Shown here piece by piece: positions 24,003 to 35,261 of a DNA stretch of 64,000 bases. Source of the stretch: Okapia johnstoni (Eukaryota > Chordata > Mammalia > Artiodactyla > Giraffidae); the NCBI GenBank assembly GCA_024291935.2, contig CM044311.1, positions 24,928,001-24,992,000 of the forward strand. The letters run 5' to 3'. The notes below the pieces were generated by a model, which was not told the DNA's origin, ran no database searches, and was given only the letters and a program-made list of their open reading frames with translations. Position numbers and translations under genes: made by a program. Position 1 is the first letter of the stretch; every line of letters starts with the position of its first letter.

Positions 24003-24321
24003 TCAAGGAGATCAAACCAGTCAATCTTAAGGGAGATCAACCCTGAATATTCACTGGAAGGACAGATGCTGAAGCTGAAGTTCGAATATTTTGGTCATTT
24101 GATGCAAACAGACGACTCATTGGAACAGTCCCTGATGCTGGGAAAGAACAAAGGCAGAAGGAGAAGAGGATGTCAGAGGAGAGATGGCTGGATGGCATCA
24201 CCAATGCAATGAACATGAACTTGGGCAAACTCTGGGAGATGTTGAGGGACAGGGAGTCCTGGCACACTACAGTCCGTGGGGTCGCAAAGAGTCAGAAATG
24301 ACTGGGTGCCTGAACAACAGC
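24003..24321 (+). mobile_element. BovB LINE 3' end, 5' truncated
   Basis: The fragment begins at the BovB 'caaggagatcaaaccag' point and ends with 'gcctgaacaacagc'. The coding tail is degraded by indels. Confidence 0.94.
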
Positions 24322-24607
24322 AAATGAAAGTGACTATAAAAAACTTGGGAAAATATTTTCCATTTTAAAAGAGTCCCAGGAATTTCCAAACTCAATGAAA
24401 ACATCCTAAGGACAAAGTACTCATAAATGAGTACTGATGTTGGTTTGTTTTTATTCATCCTTCTATTTGAAAGTTTAGTTTATAGATGATTTTCTCTGAA
24501 TATTTACTTGATAAAATGTAAAACATTAATTTTACATTACAGTGTGTAATGGACACACTCATGAAAAACACTACATTTGAACACTTATGAAATTTCAAAA
24601 AAAAAAA

Positions 24608-24642
24608 TCCCAAGGACAGTAGAGCCTGGCAGGCTGCTGGGA
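24608..24642 (+). mobile_element. Short Bov-A SINE fragment
   Basis: 'aatcccaaggacagtagagc' followed by 'ctggcaggctgctggg' is the middle of a Bov-A/BOV-A2 monomer, preceded by an A-run. Ends are lost. Confidence 0.6.
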
Positions 24643-24969
24643 TGACAATAATGATAGTGATAATTTTTATAAATATTATATAAGATTAAATTTTCACTGT
24701 CATGATTAACTCATATTCATCTCTATATTCCATAGTTTCTGCTTCAATATATTAATATATGTTAAAATGTCAATTAACTAATAACCAGATGAGTGTTTTT
24801 AATATGCTTCTTTGAATTTTTTGTTCTTGTAATACCAATATGGTCAAACAGTTCAATTAATTAGCATTTAATTATCAGTTATTTAATTCACTTGTAACAT
24901 TTTCAAAAACAAAAAAAAATCACTGAAAAAGAGCATGACAAACTATTACAAATATGTAGGTTTAAATTG

Positions 24970-24988
24970 GGCTTCCCTGGTGGCTTAC
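24970..24988 (+). mobile_element. Bov-tA head stub
   Basis: Nineteen bases identical to the start of Bov-tA (gggcttccctggtggctta) stand alone in AT-rich DNA without the rest of the SINE. Confidence 0.5.
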
Positions 24989-25178
24989 TATTTCTTATCA
25001 TTACAAAAAGAACAAAATTTGAATATCACAAAACACATGAACAAACAAATTGGGTGAAAGAAAAACAAAGCCTCTAATATAGAAGGAAGAGAAAAGAAAA
25101 AAACAAATACATAAATTCAGAGTAATCAATTCCAGTAAATTCAAAGTAATTGCTTGTAAAGCTTTGCTTCACTGGCTA

Positions 25179-25497
25179 ATGTTGTTGTTCATTGACTACT
25201 GTTGGCTAAGTTGTGCTTGATTCTTTACAACCATATGGATTGCAGCTCTCCAGGCCTCCCTGCCCTTCACTAACTCCAGGAGTTTGCTCAAATTCCTGTT
25301 CACTAAGTTGTTGATGCTATCTAACCATCCCATCCTCTGCCTCCCCATTCTCCTTTTGTATTTAATCTTTCCCAGCATCTGGGTCTTTTCCAGTGAGTCA
25401 GCTCTTCACATCAGGTGACCAAAATATTGGAGCTTCAGCCTCAGCATCAGTTCTTCCAGTGAATATTCTGGGTTGATTTCCTTTAGGATTGACTGGT
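25179..25497 (-). mobile_element. BovB LINE 3' end, minus strand, with TSD
   Basis: About 319 bp of the BovB 3' end in reverse starts with the gttgttgttcattgac tail. A perfect 11-bp TSD, ttcactggcta, lies at 25168-25178 and 25498-25508, which fixes both ends exactly. Confidence 0.96.
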
Positions 25498-25654
25498 TTC
25501 ACTGGCTATAATCTCTGCATATGCTTTCACCTTATTAAAAAAAAAAAAAAGTTGAAAGTGAAACTAGCCAATGATCAAGTAGGATTAAAAAAGAAAAAAA
25601 CGGTAAATTCCTTTGGTAGTAATACAAACCTTGATAAGTCAAGAAACATTCATC

Positions 25655-25888
25655 CAGAACAGAGCTCCTCAACTTTAGCACTACCTGACAATTTTGGTTA
25701 ATGATCTGTGATGGAGGCTGCCCTGTGAATATCAGAATGAACACACGGTGATAAATTTGACATCTACCTTCTAGATGTCAATATATAGAAGAAATTGCCT
25801 TATTCACCAATTCCTATGAGAGCCCAAACTGTCTCCAGATATTGCCAAATGTCCCCTAGGGGAAAATCATACCCTTTGAGAATCATTA
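25655..25888 (-). mobile_element. MER20 (hAT-Charlie) nonautonomous DNA transposon
   Basis: The element runs from a degraded terminal repeat ('ctcctcaactttagc') through 'gaggctgccctgtgaatat', 'ctagatgtcaatatataga' and 'gtctccagatattgccaaat' to 'tttgagaatcatta'. Its length of ~230 bp and order match MER20 in reverse. MER20 is an old eutherian DNA transposon. Copies have been linked to endometrial gene regulation in other mammals; nothing here shows activity. Confidence 0.8.
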
Positions 25889-25899
25889 AGGTAGAGAAT

Positions 25900-26352
25900 T
25901 CTATAGTCAAAGCTATGGTTTTTCCAGTAGTCTTGTATGAATGTGAGAATGGCACCATAAAGAAGACTGACCACCGAAGAATTGATGCTTTTGAACTGTG
26001 ATGTTGAAGGAGAACCTTCAGAGTCCTTTGGACTGCAAGGAGATCAAACCAGTCCAGCCTAAAGGAAATCAATCCTGAATATTCATTAGAAGAACTGATG
26101 CTAAAACTGAAGCTCCAATACTCTGGCCACCTGATGCGAAGAGCTGACTCATTGGAAAAGACTGATGCTGGGAAAGATTGAAGGCAGGAAGAAGAGGGGA
26201 CAACAGAGGATGAGATGGTTGGATAGCGTCACTGACTCGATGGACACGAGTTTGAGCAAGCTCTGGGAGATGGTGAAGGACAGGGAAGCCTGATGTGCTA
26301 CAGTCCATGGGGTTGCAAAGACTTGGACACTAGTGAGTGACTGAACAACCAC
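25900..26352 (+). mobile_element. BovB LINE 3' end, inserted beside MER20
   Basis: About 450 bp of BovB starts at the 'atagtcaaagctatgg' region and ends in 'gagtgactgaacaacc'. Nearly perfect 12-bp TSDs, aaggtagagaat (25888-25899) and aaggtagacaat (26353-26364), bracket it, so it landed at the end of the MER20. Confidence 0.96.
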
Positions 26353-26402
26353 AAGGTAGACAATAGAGCTCTGTCATGCTAAAGAAGGACCTTAGAATGA
26401 AA

Positions 26403-26612
26403 AGTAAAAGAAAGTAAATGTGTTAGTCACTCAGTCATGTTCAACTCTTTGTTACCCCATAGACTGTAGCTTCTGTCCATGGAATACTCCAGGCAAGAAT
26501 ACTGCAGTGCATGGCCATTCCTTTTTCCAGGGGGTCTTCCTGACCCTGGGACCGAACCTGGATCTCCTGCATTGCAGGCAGATTCATTACTGTCTGAGCC
26601 ACCAGGGAAGCT
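26403..26612 (-). mobile_element. Bov-tA SINE, minus strand, full length
   Basis: The element runs from tail ('gtgttagtcactcagtcatg') to head (ctgagccaccagggaagc). TSDs cttagaatgaaa (26391-26402) and cttagcatgaaa (26613-26624) differ at one base. Confidence 0.96.
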
Positions 26613-26639
26613 CTTAGCATGAAATGCATTACATAATTC

Positions 26640-28187
26640 TGTTAAGTCAGAGATTACTTACATATTTATGCAATTATTTGCAGTTTACTGAAAGTGAAAG
26701 CAAGAATGTCTTATTTCCTGGCACTATGTTAAAAAAGCTTGTAAAGTTTTAATGGAATTATTGATTTTTAAATCTTGCTTTCCTGAGTTTACATGTTTGA
26801 GAGCTATGGCAAGCAACAGAGTGATACACTTAGTAAAAACTAATGTGCTGGAAATTTGAGGCAAGATTGTGTTTCATTCAGGGTGAAAGTTAGTGATTAT
26901 CATTGCTAACTATTCTAACACTGTAACCTGAAATACCCCTTTAAGGAAATAACAAATTATTTACTACTTCTCAAAACATAAATTAAGAATCAAAGAAAAG
27001 TGATATCTATTTCAATAAAACTCTGACTGTATTTACTGGATTTATTTTCTATTGGAGCATATAATTTTCCTCAGCTTCATATTTTATGCCCAGAACTCTC
27101 CAAAGAGCCATATTCCTTCTCTTTTTCTGTTTCATGTCATTCTTCCCTAGCGGATAAGGTATGACTTTCTTGATGGGTGGGCAGAAAGTGAGCCTGGAGA
27201 GATAGATCAGCCCTTTTTCTCTACATATTCTTACCAAAAAGCATGGACTTTCTTCCTAACATAAAATCTACAAGAGTTGTAGGATAGGTCTGTGATTATC
27301 CAGCTGTTTAAATGACTGACTGGATGTGTACCTAGTTCAGAGATAACATATTTGTAAGCAGAAATACCTATCTAGGAAAAAAAAAGCCAAGTTTTAGCTG
27401 GCCTCCATGTCTATCGATTGGTTTTGAACAGAAAACAGAGTGTTCTGTATTGAATTTTAAATGATTATGATAACATCTCTGTGGTGGAGACCTGGAGTTG
27501 CTTCATAACATCTTCTAGCTGTGGAGCGCTGCATAATTTGGCATGAGGCATGGTTCAGTCAGGTAATGGAAGATAGAAAACCAATGTACCTTATATCTAA
27601 AAAATAAAGTTAAAAATGTTCCTTCAATGTCTTAGAATGTAAACCATGCATTGACCAAGACCATGGTGTTTGAGAAAAAGGCAGGAAAGATTCAGAATAT
27701 TGGTGTATGTTGGCTGCTTTTGGCTACTGTGAGAAAAGCCCTACAAGAGAGATAATTTTGATGCAGAGACAGATTGGAACACAAGAGCTTTGATAAGTAA
27801 AACATTTGAACACCCCATTTCTGGAGACTAGATAGCAAGGCCAAAGAAGTTATAAGCCTCAAAACTGTGGTCTTAGCAGGATATGAGACTTAAGCTTTAT
27901 GAAACTCTGGAATCTGAAGAAAGGGTTTGTTTAAAGGTGCTGTCCTTTAATCAAAGCCCATGGCTTTAGGTAGCTTCAACAGCAATAAGGACATGGGAGG
28001 CAAGGTGACCAATGATTCCATCTTGCCCAGGACAGAAGGACCCCTGGGATGCAAATTTTCCATTTAAACATTAGGTCACCTTTGGCCAATGAGAGGGAAC
28101 TAAAAATCCTTGGATAGAGCTCAAACAACCATAATTATATATTAGTCTTCAAGTTTAAAAAGTAAGTCTAAACTAGAAGATTTATAG
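26640..28187. other. Unannotated DNA
   Basis: No repeat is recognised with confidence. From about 27,700 base composition is more balanced and the sequence may include degraded LTR or transposon material leading into the LTR at 28,188. The 62-codon frame at 27,049-27,237 (minus) has no recognisable domain. Confidence 0.45.
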
Positions 28188-28744
28188 TGACCTGATGTGG
28201 CAAAAGTAAAAGTGCTCTTGGCAAGCCAGTTCTGAGTTGCTTTCCTGGGAGTTATCCTTGGAGAATCAACTTCCCCAGATACTACGGTTGCAGGGAGAAA
28301 GGCAACTCTGACTCCAGGTTGGAACTGTTTTCTTTGACTTGTTTTTCATTCCTTTTGTTATTATAATCATACAGAATGGTTTGCCTCAGGGAATCCTGCC
28401 CCTCTGCCTGACTGTTTAACTAGAGTGCCTTTGTTCAGACCCCTGTCCACCTGTGGATGGCAGGAAGGAAGAAATTAACACATCCCCTGCCTGAGGCTTG
28501 CCATTCTAGGAGATGTTTGCAAAATGAATGGCCTTTTTACTTTGCTTCCTCACCTCTCTTCATCTCTGATCTGTAAAAGAACGGGTATCCAGACCCCGAT
28601 AAGATGATTATTTTGAGGTGCTAGCCTGCCATCTTCATGGTCTGCTGGCTCTCCAATTAAAGTCTCTTCCTTCCCTCAACACCTCATCTCTCAAATTCAT
28701 TGACCTGTCGTGTGGTGAGCAGAGCAAGCTTGGACTCGGTAACA
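28188..28744 (+). mobile_element. Solo ERV LTR, plus strand
   Basis: Composition changes sharply to that of a retroviral LTR. 'ttgacttgtttttcattcc' lies in the U3 region, and a compressed U3/R block with a 'gatctgtaaaagaac' segment follows. A weak polyadenylation signal (attaaa, near 28,657) precedes the terminal 'gcttggactcggtaaca' ending in CA. I recognise this as a common ruminant ERV LTR. No gag, pol or env frames and no second LTR are in the window, so it is solitary. The 5' edge is approximate; a TSD was not found. Confidence 0.8.
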
Positions 28745-28747
28745 CTA

Positions 28748-29066
28748 TGTCTAGTTTAATGTCAGGAGCCATGTGTGATTGCTGAGCACTTGAAATGTTA
28801 AAATGTGGGGATTATAAATTGAGACATATTTTAACTGTGAAAGATACAATATCTCAACTATAGTATTAAAAAAGAATGTAAAATACCTCATTCATATTTT
28901 TATATTGATTACTTGCTGAAATAAATATTTTTGACATATTGGGTTAAATATATTATAAGAAATTAATGTTACCTGATTCTTTTTATGCTTTAATGTGGTC
29001 ACTAGGCAGCTTAAAATTCTAGATGTAGCATAAATTATATTTCTATTGGATAGCACTGTGCTAGAC
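28748..29066 (+). mobile_element. hAT-Charlie-type nonautonomous DNA transposon
   Basis: 'gctgagcacttgaaatgtta', 'aaagaatgtaaaatacctc', 'ttttgacatattgggttaaa' and 'tctattggatagcactgtg' occur in the order of an abundant old hAT-Charlie MITE. Degraded inverted termini (tctagt... and ...ctaga) sit at each end. It abuts the LTR directly. The exact family is not assigned. Confidence 0.65.
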
Positions 29067-30345
29067 CTTCTAATGATTTTTTTCTGCTCATATTCTCCTG
29101 TTAAATTCTAAAATTTCTTTGCTAGTAATTGATAGCCTTACACACACTATCTTAGAAAGGAGTAATACTCATCTCATTTCAAATCTGAAAATTCTTTTTT
29201 AAGCTTCTTCAAAAAATATCATTTGAAAAGAAACTCATTTACAATTTGAAAAAAAAAATTACCCAAGATATTATGCTAGTCATATCTCATTGCCTAAGAC
29301 ATAAATACAATGCATACATGGATGTAGTTAAAACACACAGATGTTCAATGCATATGTGAGTTCTGAAACCTCCTGATGAGCTAAATAAATTACATAAATT
29401 AGTACTGTTAATTACTCTCCAAAGGGCAATGTCAAAATAATAGATGGATAATTCTGATATTGAATGTTCTCTGTCAAGCATAGAAGAATGAATTTGATCA
29501 ATATAACCAGAGTGACTTTTTTGAGGTACACAGTGCTTTGATCAATATTTTTCTCTGGGTTTTTCCTTCTTTCTTAGTTTCCTTCTTATGATAATCATTA
29601 AAATAAACATCTCACCATAATCTACCAATTGTTAACCCAGGAATAATCTTCATAAAAAAAGAAATGAGAAGGTAACATCACTAATTAGCATCATATTTAT
29701 TCTATTATCATTATCCATAGCCTTTTGTTTTTATCCATTCAATTACTCTTTGTCTTTTAAGCATAGGAAATCACAAACATTAAAACGTAATAAACATGCC
29801 TTAACTCTTGCTTGTTATATATTTGTCAGGAAAACGTTTCAATCACTTTTTCCTGAATACAATGCTTATCATTTTGTAGAAGACAATTCATGATCTGTTG
29901 ACAATTTATGAAGCTCTGAAAAAAAATATGATACTAATGGGTTAATGTATAACAAATGAGAAAAGGAATTATCAGCTGACTGGGAGAGGATGAGTGTCCT
30001 AAGTGACAGCAGAGGAAGAAAGAATTGATATCTTTTCCATATCGCCTAGGCTAAGAAAGTATAGCCCAGAAGTTAAAACCAACATGCAACATATTGAAGA
30101 AGTAGCAGTTCAGTCCAGAAGCTAGAATGGCAACTATGAGTGATCTTGCTAGATGAAAAATCTGTTCCAAAGAAATTTACCCATTATAGGAACAGCAAGA
30201 GAGATGCAACATACCATGAGATCTTCTTGACTGGTAAGCGGGTTACAGAATTCTCTTTGCATCAAATCCCTGAAGTTTTATTTGGGTGAATAAGGGATGG
30301 TGTGTATATAGATGGTGGAAGAAACTTGAGTAAAATAGACAGGCA
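29067..30345. other. Unannotated AT-rich DNA
   Basis: No repeat family or credible exon is recognised. Confidence 0.5.
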
Positions 30346-30358
30346 TTTACTAAGACAT

Positions 30359-30567
30359 GGGGCTTTCCTGGTGGCTAAAGTGGTAAAGAATCCCTCTGCA
30401 TTGCAGGAGACCTGAGTTCGATCCTGGGGTGGGAAGATCTCCTGGAGGAGGGCATGGCAACCCACTCTATATCCTTGCCTGGAGAATCTCCATGGACAGA
30501 GGAGCCTGGTAGGCTACAGACCATGGGGTCACAAAGAGTCAGACACAACTGAGCGACTAAGCACAGT
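30359..30567 (+). mobile_element. Bov-tA SINE, plus strand, full length, 13-bp TSD
   Basis: The complete element runs from 'ggctttcctggtggctaaag' to 'gagcgactaagcacag'. A perfect 13-bp TSD, tttactaagacat, lies at 30346-30358 and 30568-30580, so it is one of the better-preserved, younger SINEs here. Confidence 0.97.
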
Positions 30568-30689
30568 TTTACTAAGACATACAAAAGGGAAAAATTCCTC
30601 CTGTTTTTCTTCTTTACCATCCACATTACCCTCAGAATACTTTATTTCTACTTCTGTTGAGTTTATTTTTTCCCTCATACCACGCAACT

Positions 30690-31595
30690 ATTTGACTACA
30701 GCTGGGTTCCTACAATTGGTTTTAACTCTGATCCTATCTATGTGAGGGTGACATCAAATCCCATGAGTTAAAGGCAAAACAAGACTACCCACCCCACAAC
30801 ACTCATAGGCACATACTTCAAATGCCAATCTTGTGATTGCAATTGCCCATGTGTTTCTGACTGTTGGATATAAGTTAAGTGTTCCCAAGACCTCCACAGT
30901 TCAGTTCAGTTGCTCAGTCATGTCTGACTCTTTGTGACCCCATGGACTGCAGCATGCCAGGCTTCCCTGTCCATCACCAACTCCTGGAGCTTGCTCAAAC
31001 TCATGTCCATTGAGCCGGTGGTGCCATCTCTCATCCCCTTCTTCTCCTGCCTTCACTCTTTCCCATTGGGTTCAATTAATTTGCTAAAGCCTGTCACAGA
31101 ACTCAAGAAATTTATATGCTAGGTGACCAGTTATTACAAAAGGATATAACACAGGGAGACTTGGATGGAAAAGATGCATAAGGTATGTTGGAAGAGGCTC
31201 AGACTCCAGGCATATTGCCTTCCCACCTCCAGTAGTTTATTCACCTATAAACGCTCTGACCCACCCTTTCATCCGGGGATTTTTATGAAGGCTTTATTAC
31301 GTATATATGTTCAATGAAGTTACTGGCTTTTAGGGATTAAGTCAATCTCCAGCCCCTCTCTCCTCCTTGGAGGTCAGATGTTGGGGGCTAGGCTGAAAGT
31401 CCCAATCACCTAGCAAAAAATCCCCAACCTTAGAGAATTTCCAAGCCACCTCATTAACATAAACTCTGGTGTGGATGAAAAGAGCTTGCTATGAATAACA
31501 AAAGATACCTTTGTTTCCCTTATCACTTAGGAAATGTCAAAGTTCTTGGGATTACAGAATTCTCTGTGACAAGAACAAGGACCAGGACCAAATAT
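30690..31595 (+). repeat. Old mammalian interspersed repeat split by BovB
   Basis: Both sides of the BovB fragment belong to one abundant old repeat: 'tgagttaaaggcaaaacaag' and 'aagtgttcccaagacctcca' on the left, 'ggttcaattaatttgctaaa', 'ggaaaagatgcataagg', 'ccagcccctctctcctcc' and 'cccttatcacttaggaaat' on the right. I recall the sequence but not a secure family name. A SINE is inserted at its right end. Confidence 0.55.
30898..31066 (-). mobile_element. BovB LINE 3' terminal fragment, minus strand
   Basis: Only the last ~170 bp of BovB, in reverse: a cagttcagttcagttgctc tail through 'tgtccatcaccaactcctg' to 'cttcactctttccca'. It splits the old repeat at 30,690-31,595. Confidence 0.9.
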
Positions 31596-31808
31596 GGTCC
31601 CTGGTGGCTCAGAGGTAAAGAATCTGCCTGCAGTGCAGGAGACATGGCTTCAATCCCTGGGTTGAGATGATCCCCTGAGGAAGGAAATTGCAATTCATTC
31701 AAGCATTCTTGTCTGGAGCATTCCATGGACAGAGGAGCCTGGTGGGCTACAGTTCATGGGGTTGCAAAGAGTCAGACACCACTGAGCAATTAACATTTTC
31801 ACTTTCAA
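31596..31808 (+). mobile_element. Bov-tA SINE, plus strand
   Basis: The element runs from 'ggtccctggtggctcagagg' to the 'attttcactttcaa' tail. TSDs gaccaaatat (31586-31595) and gatcaaatat (31809-31818) differ at one base. Confidence 0.95.
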
Positions 31809-31914
31809 GATCAAATATACAGTATATATCACTGTCTGTCACAGAGATACAGGATAAAGAATGCAGGGAAATAAGAGAGGCAGAAAACAGTAGGAGGGCT
31901 AGACAGAGAGAGAA

Positions 31915-32163
31915 ATTAAGTTGCTTTTTCAACTCTTAGCAACCCTATGGATGGTAGCCTGCCAGACTTCTCTGTTCATGGGATTCTCCAAGCAAGAACA
32001 CTGGAATGGGTTGCCATGACTTCCTTCAGGGGATCTTCCTGACCTAGGGATTGAAACTGCATCTCTTATGTGTCCTGATTTTCCTGACCAGGGATCGAAT
32101 CGAATGTAGCTTATTTCTCGGGCACTGTCAGACGGGTTCTTACTAGCACCACCTGGGAAGCCC
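31915..32163 (-). mobile_element. Bov-tA SINE, minus strand, with internal expansion
   Basis: Tail ('gttgctttttcaactctta') to head (ccacctgggaagccc). About 40 extra bases around 32,070-32,110 repeat the 'cctgaccagggatcgaat' section that already occurs at 32,038, so part of the B-box region is duplicated. Confidence 0.9.
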
Positions 32164-32249
32164 AAAGTAGAGCTAACAATTTCACTATCTTATATAAGTA
32201 AGTGCACATGAGAAAGAGAATGCACAAGGACACTTTAAAAAGTAAGAAA

Positions 32250-32410
32250 ACATTAATTTATTTATTCATGTTATATTTATTGACCATCTATCATTGACCC
32301 TCCTCTCCCCACCACACATCTGTATGTTCCAGGGAATAAGATAATTCTGAGATAGTTCTTGCCTTTTAGGTGCCTAAACTTTATTGGCTTACATTCAATG
32401 AAACTGGCAT
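32250..32410 (-). mobile_element. Possible L2 remnant
   Basis: 'atttattgaccatctatcat', 'ccagggaataag', 'agttcttgccttttaggtg' and 'ggcttacattcaatg' follow the order of an L2 3' end, heavily diverged. Confidence 0.4.
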
Positions 32411-32738
32411 TTATGTTCAGTTGTTAATTACTCATTTCCATTTCCATCTGTTTGGCTTAACATCATGAAGCACTTGCTTGCTTGTGGTCATTTTAAAATA
32501 CACAGAGTTGCACAAACTTGAGCCATGTCTCACGATACTGATGTGACAGTCTTTACACACCTCTGACTTGGTACTTGATGGTTCTCATCCAGCCTGCTGG
32601 TTCCAAGTTAACATTAATTCTATCTAGGTTATCTTCCTGGAAATTGTGAAGTTTTGTTTAACTTGACAATGAGCTAAACGCACAAAGGCATCTGTTATTT
32701 ATTTTTCGAATTAGATCCTTCCTTCTTTTACAGGTTAT

Positions 32739-32966
32739 TCCATTTGTGCTCAGTCACTCAGTTGTGTCCAACTCTTTGGGACTCCATGGACAGTAGCCCA
32801 CCAGGCTCTTCTGTCCATGGAATTTTTCAGGAAAGAATACTGGAGCAGGTTGCCATTTCCTACTCCAGGGGATCTTCCTGACCCAAGGATTGAACCTGTG
32901 TCTCTTGCATCTCCTGCATTAGCAAGTGGATTTTTTTTTTAATCACTGTGTCACCTGGGAAGCCCC
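32739..32966 (-). mobile_element. Bov-tA SINE, minus strand, full length
   Basis: Tail ('gtgctcagtcactcagttg') to head ('gtcacctgggaagccccc'), with a T-run insertion at 32932-32941 near the head. Confidence 0.94.
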
Positions 32967-33136
32967 CATATTACAGTTGACTTTAACTATAAGCCCGAGA
33001 AGGTCAACTTCATTAGTTAGTTGATAAGATCAATATAGGTGTTTAATGATAAGAGGAATAACAAAAATGATTTCAGTTAATAAACATATAATCCACTGAT
33101 TAACAGTTTATTTAGATAATGACATACACATTTCTA

Positions 33137-33350
33137 GGCTTTCCTGGTGGCTCAGCAGTAAAGAATTTGTGTGCAATGCACAAGATGGGGAAGACACAGT
33201 TTCTATCCCTGGATTGGGAAAATCCCTTGGAGAAGGAAATGTCAACACCCTGCAGTATTCTTGCCTGGGAAATCCTATGGACAGAGGAGCCTAGCGGGCT
33301 ACAGTCCATAGGGTGGCAAACACTGAGCATGCAGCACGACTGACCATGTA
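33137..33350 (+). mobile_element. Bov-tA SINE, plus strand, full length
   Basis: The head (ggctttcctggtggctcagc) is intact, the B box is damaged, and the tail is scrambled around 33,320-33,345. It faces the minus-strand SINE at 32,739. Confidence 0.92.
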
Positions 33351-33519
33351 CAACACAAATATGTTTCTAATTTAGAGTAGTTTTTCACAAAAAGTGTTAG
33401 ATTTAAAGATCAGTATCACTATAAAATTTTTTTTTTAATTTCCTTCTGAAATCTGATGACTGTTAATATAATATTATGTTGAGCTTTGAATACTGCAGCA
33501 GTATTCTGCTGAAACTCAC

Positions 33520-33596
33520 CTTTCTCTCTCTCTCACATACATACTCTCTCTCACACACACACACGCACACACACACACACGCACACACACACCCTC
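33520..33596. repeat. Compound (TC)n(AC)n microsatellite
   Basis: Two tctctc blocks are followed by a long (AC)n array interrupted twice by 'acgc'. Confidence 0.95.
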
Positions 33597-35022
33597 AGCC
33601 TCCACAAAATTCTACTCTATTTCCTGAGTACTGCAAAGCTAAATGATTTATGAACTCACTTTTTGAGGAGTGTCTTTTTTCCTTTGGGCACCTACTATGA
33701 TGGAAAACATTCTTGAGATGATTTTTTTTTCTTTTGGAATTAAAGTTTAAGATTGCTGACATTATATGAAAGATTTTAAAGTCATTTTTAGAAATATTAG
33801 GTTCAAACTCTCTTTGTGTGAAATTACACTATGAATGAATCCGTTTGACTACTTGAAAGAATATTTCCACTAAATATTATATGCGTCTGTAGAGAACTAG
33901 AAACATTCTTTTGCCCTGTTTGATCCTTGAGAGTATGTTCTCTATGGCCCAGTTGATTTCTCAGGATTCTTTCTTTTTTAGAAGAGTATGTCAGCTCTCA
34001 AGTGTCCACTCGTTCCTTTTATGTGGCGTGGTCTCTTTAAAACCCTCAAGCATGTTTTGGGTTATCAGGTCTCCTTTAAAATGCTGCCATTCATCTGTTC
34101 AATTTAATGCTTGCTCAGGAGGAGTTGCAGTATTGACTAAAGTCTATGCCACAATGCAGCCTGGAAAATGAGAAAAGAAAGAAAGGCAGGCCCAGGCTAA
34201 GTATACCATTAACTCTGCCTAAGACTCCGACACATCAATAGCGCATTAAACCTAATCATGTTTTATACAGTTAGTCAACCACAGAAAAGAATAATCCGAG
34301 ATATTTATTCAGAGAGAAACACATTCAGTCTTTCAAACACTTGCTATTCTTTTCACCCTTGAAAATGATGTGTCCTGATTAGTTTTCATCTGGAAGAGGC
34401 ATTTTTCTCTCTTAAAAATTAAAACATGTCCTACTTGAAAGAATAGAAGTACAAGAAGAAAGATGTCGCTTTTGCCTTGTACAATGCTTAAAAAATTCTT
34501 ATTAAACAGAAATAATTAGACTAAGGACATGCTTGCTGGCAGATAATATTATTGTGTTATATACTGATTGAAGAGGAATGAAAATGTGGTCCCTTTTCAA
34601 CATTCTATGGAACGGACCTACTTCATACTCCTTAATACCTAATTAAGTCTCAAAGCAGAAAACTTGCTTTTTATTTACAGTAGCTTAGTAAACTACTAAT
34701 GCTGTCCTGTTTGCATTGGAAAGTCTTAAAAGGAGGGTCATATAGGAAAGGCTTAAGTAAAGGAAAAAGAAGGGAGGAGGGAAAGGAGGAAGAAAAGGAA
34801 GAAAGAAAAAGTAAGAAGGAGGCAAGGGGGGAACTGAAGAAGATTACTCTGGAAATCTGGTGGTTTAATAGAAAGATCATGGGATCTTTCTTTCAGGTCT
34901 GGGTGATTTGTCTACAGTTCATTGGGAAGAAAATATGAGAAAAGTCGTTTTCTTCTGTGCCACCTTCTATTATAGAACAAATTCGCCAAAATGATACTTA
35001 TGTCAACAGCCTGTTGTGAAGA
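33597..35022. other. Unannotated DNA with a purine-rich tract
   Basis: No repeat family is recognised except the GA-rich tract at about 34,755-34,835. The 86-codon frame at 33,911-34,171 lies in non-repetitive sequence but shows no recognisable domain. Confidence 0.5.
34755..34835 (+). repeat. GA-rich low-complexity tract
   Basis: Nearly pure purine sequence of gga, gaa and aaag units. A K/E-rich frame of 79 codons spans it and reflects composition only. Confidence 0.9.
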
Positions 35023-35025
35023 ACA

Positions 35026-35042
35026 GCAACAACAACAACAAA
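35026..35042 (+). repeat. (CAA)n tract at SINE tail
   Basis: 'agcaacaacaacaacaaaat' borders the tail side of the minus-strand SINE that follows. Confidence 0.75.
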
Positions 35043-35046
35043 ATTG

Positions 35047-35261
35047 AGCATGCTGAGGCACCTCGGTCATGTCTAACTCTGCAACCATATGGACTGTAGT
35101 CTGCCAGGCTCCTCTCTTCAGGGGATTCTCCAGGCAAGAATATCGGAGTGGGTTGCCATGCCCTCCGCCAGGGGATCTTCCCGATCCAGGGATCAAACCC
35201 ATGTCTATTACATCTCCTGCATTGGCAAGCAGGTTCTTTACAACTAGTGCCATCTGGGAAG
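35047..35261 (-). mobile_element. Bov-tA SINE, minus strand, full length
   Basis: Tail ('gaggcacctcggtcatgtc') to head ('gtgccatctgggaagc'). The 140-, 106- and 79-codon frames crossing this interval on both strands are SINE-derived. Confidence 0.94.

Noticed and set aside
24970..24988. Isolated 19-base Bov-tA head as evidence of a functional pol III promoter
   Set aside because: Only the first part of the head is present, without a B box, so it cannot be a complete internal promoter.
33911..34171. 86-codon plus-strand frame in unannotated DNA
   Set aside because: No domain, no splice-site or conservation argument can be made from the sequence alone.
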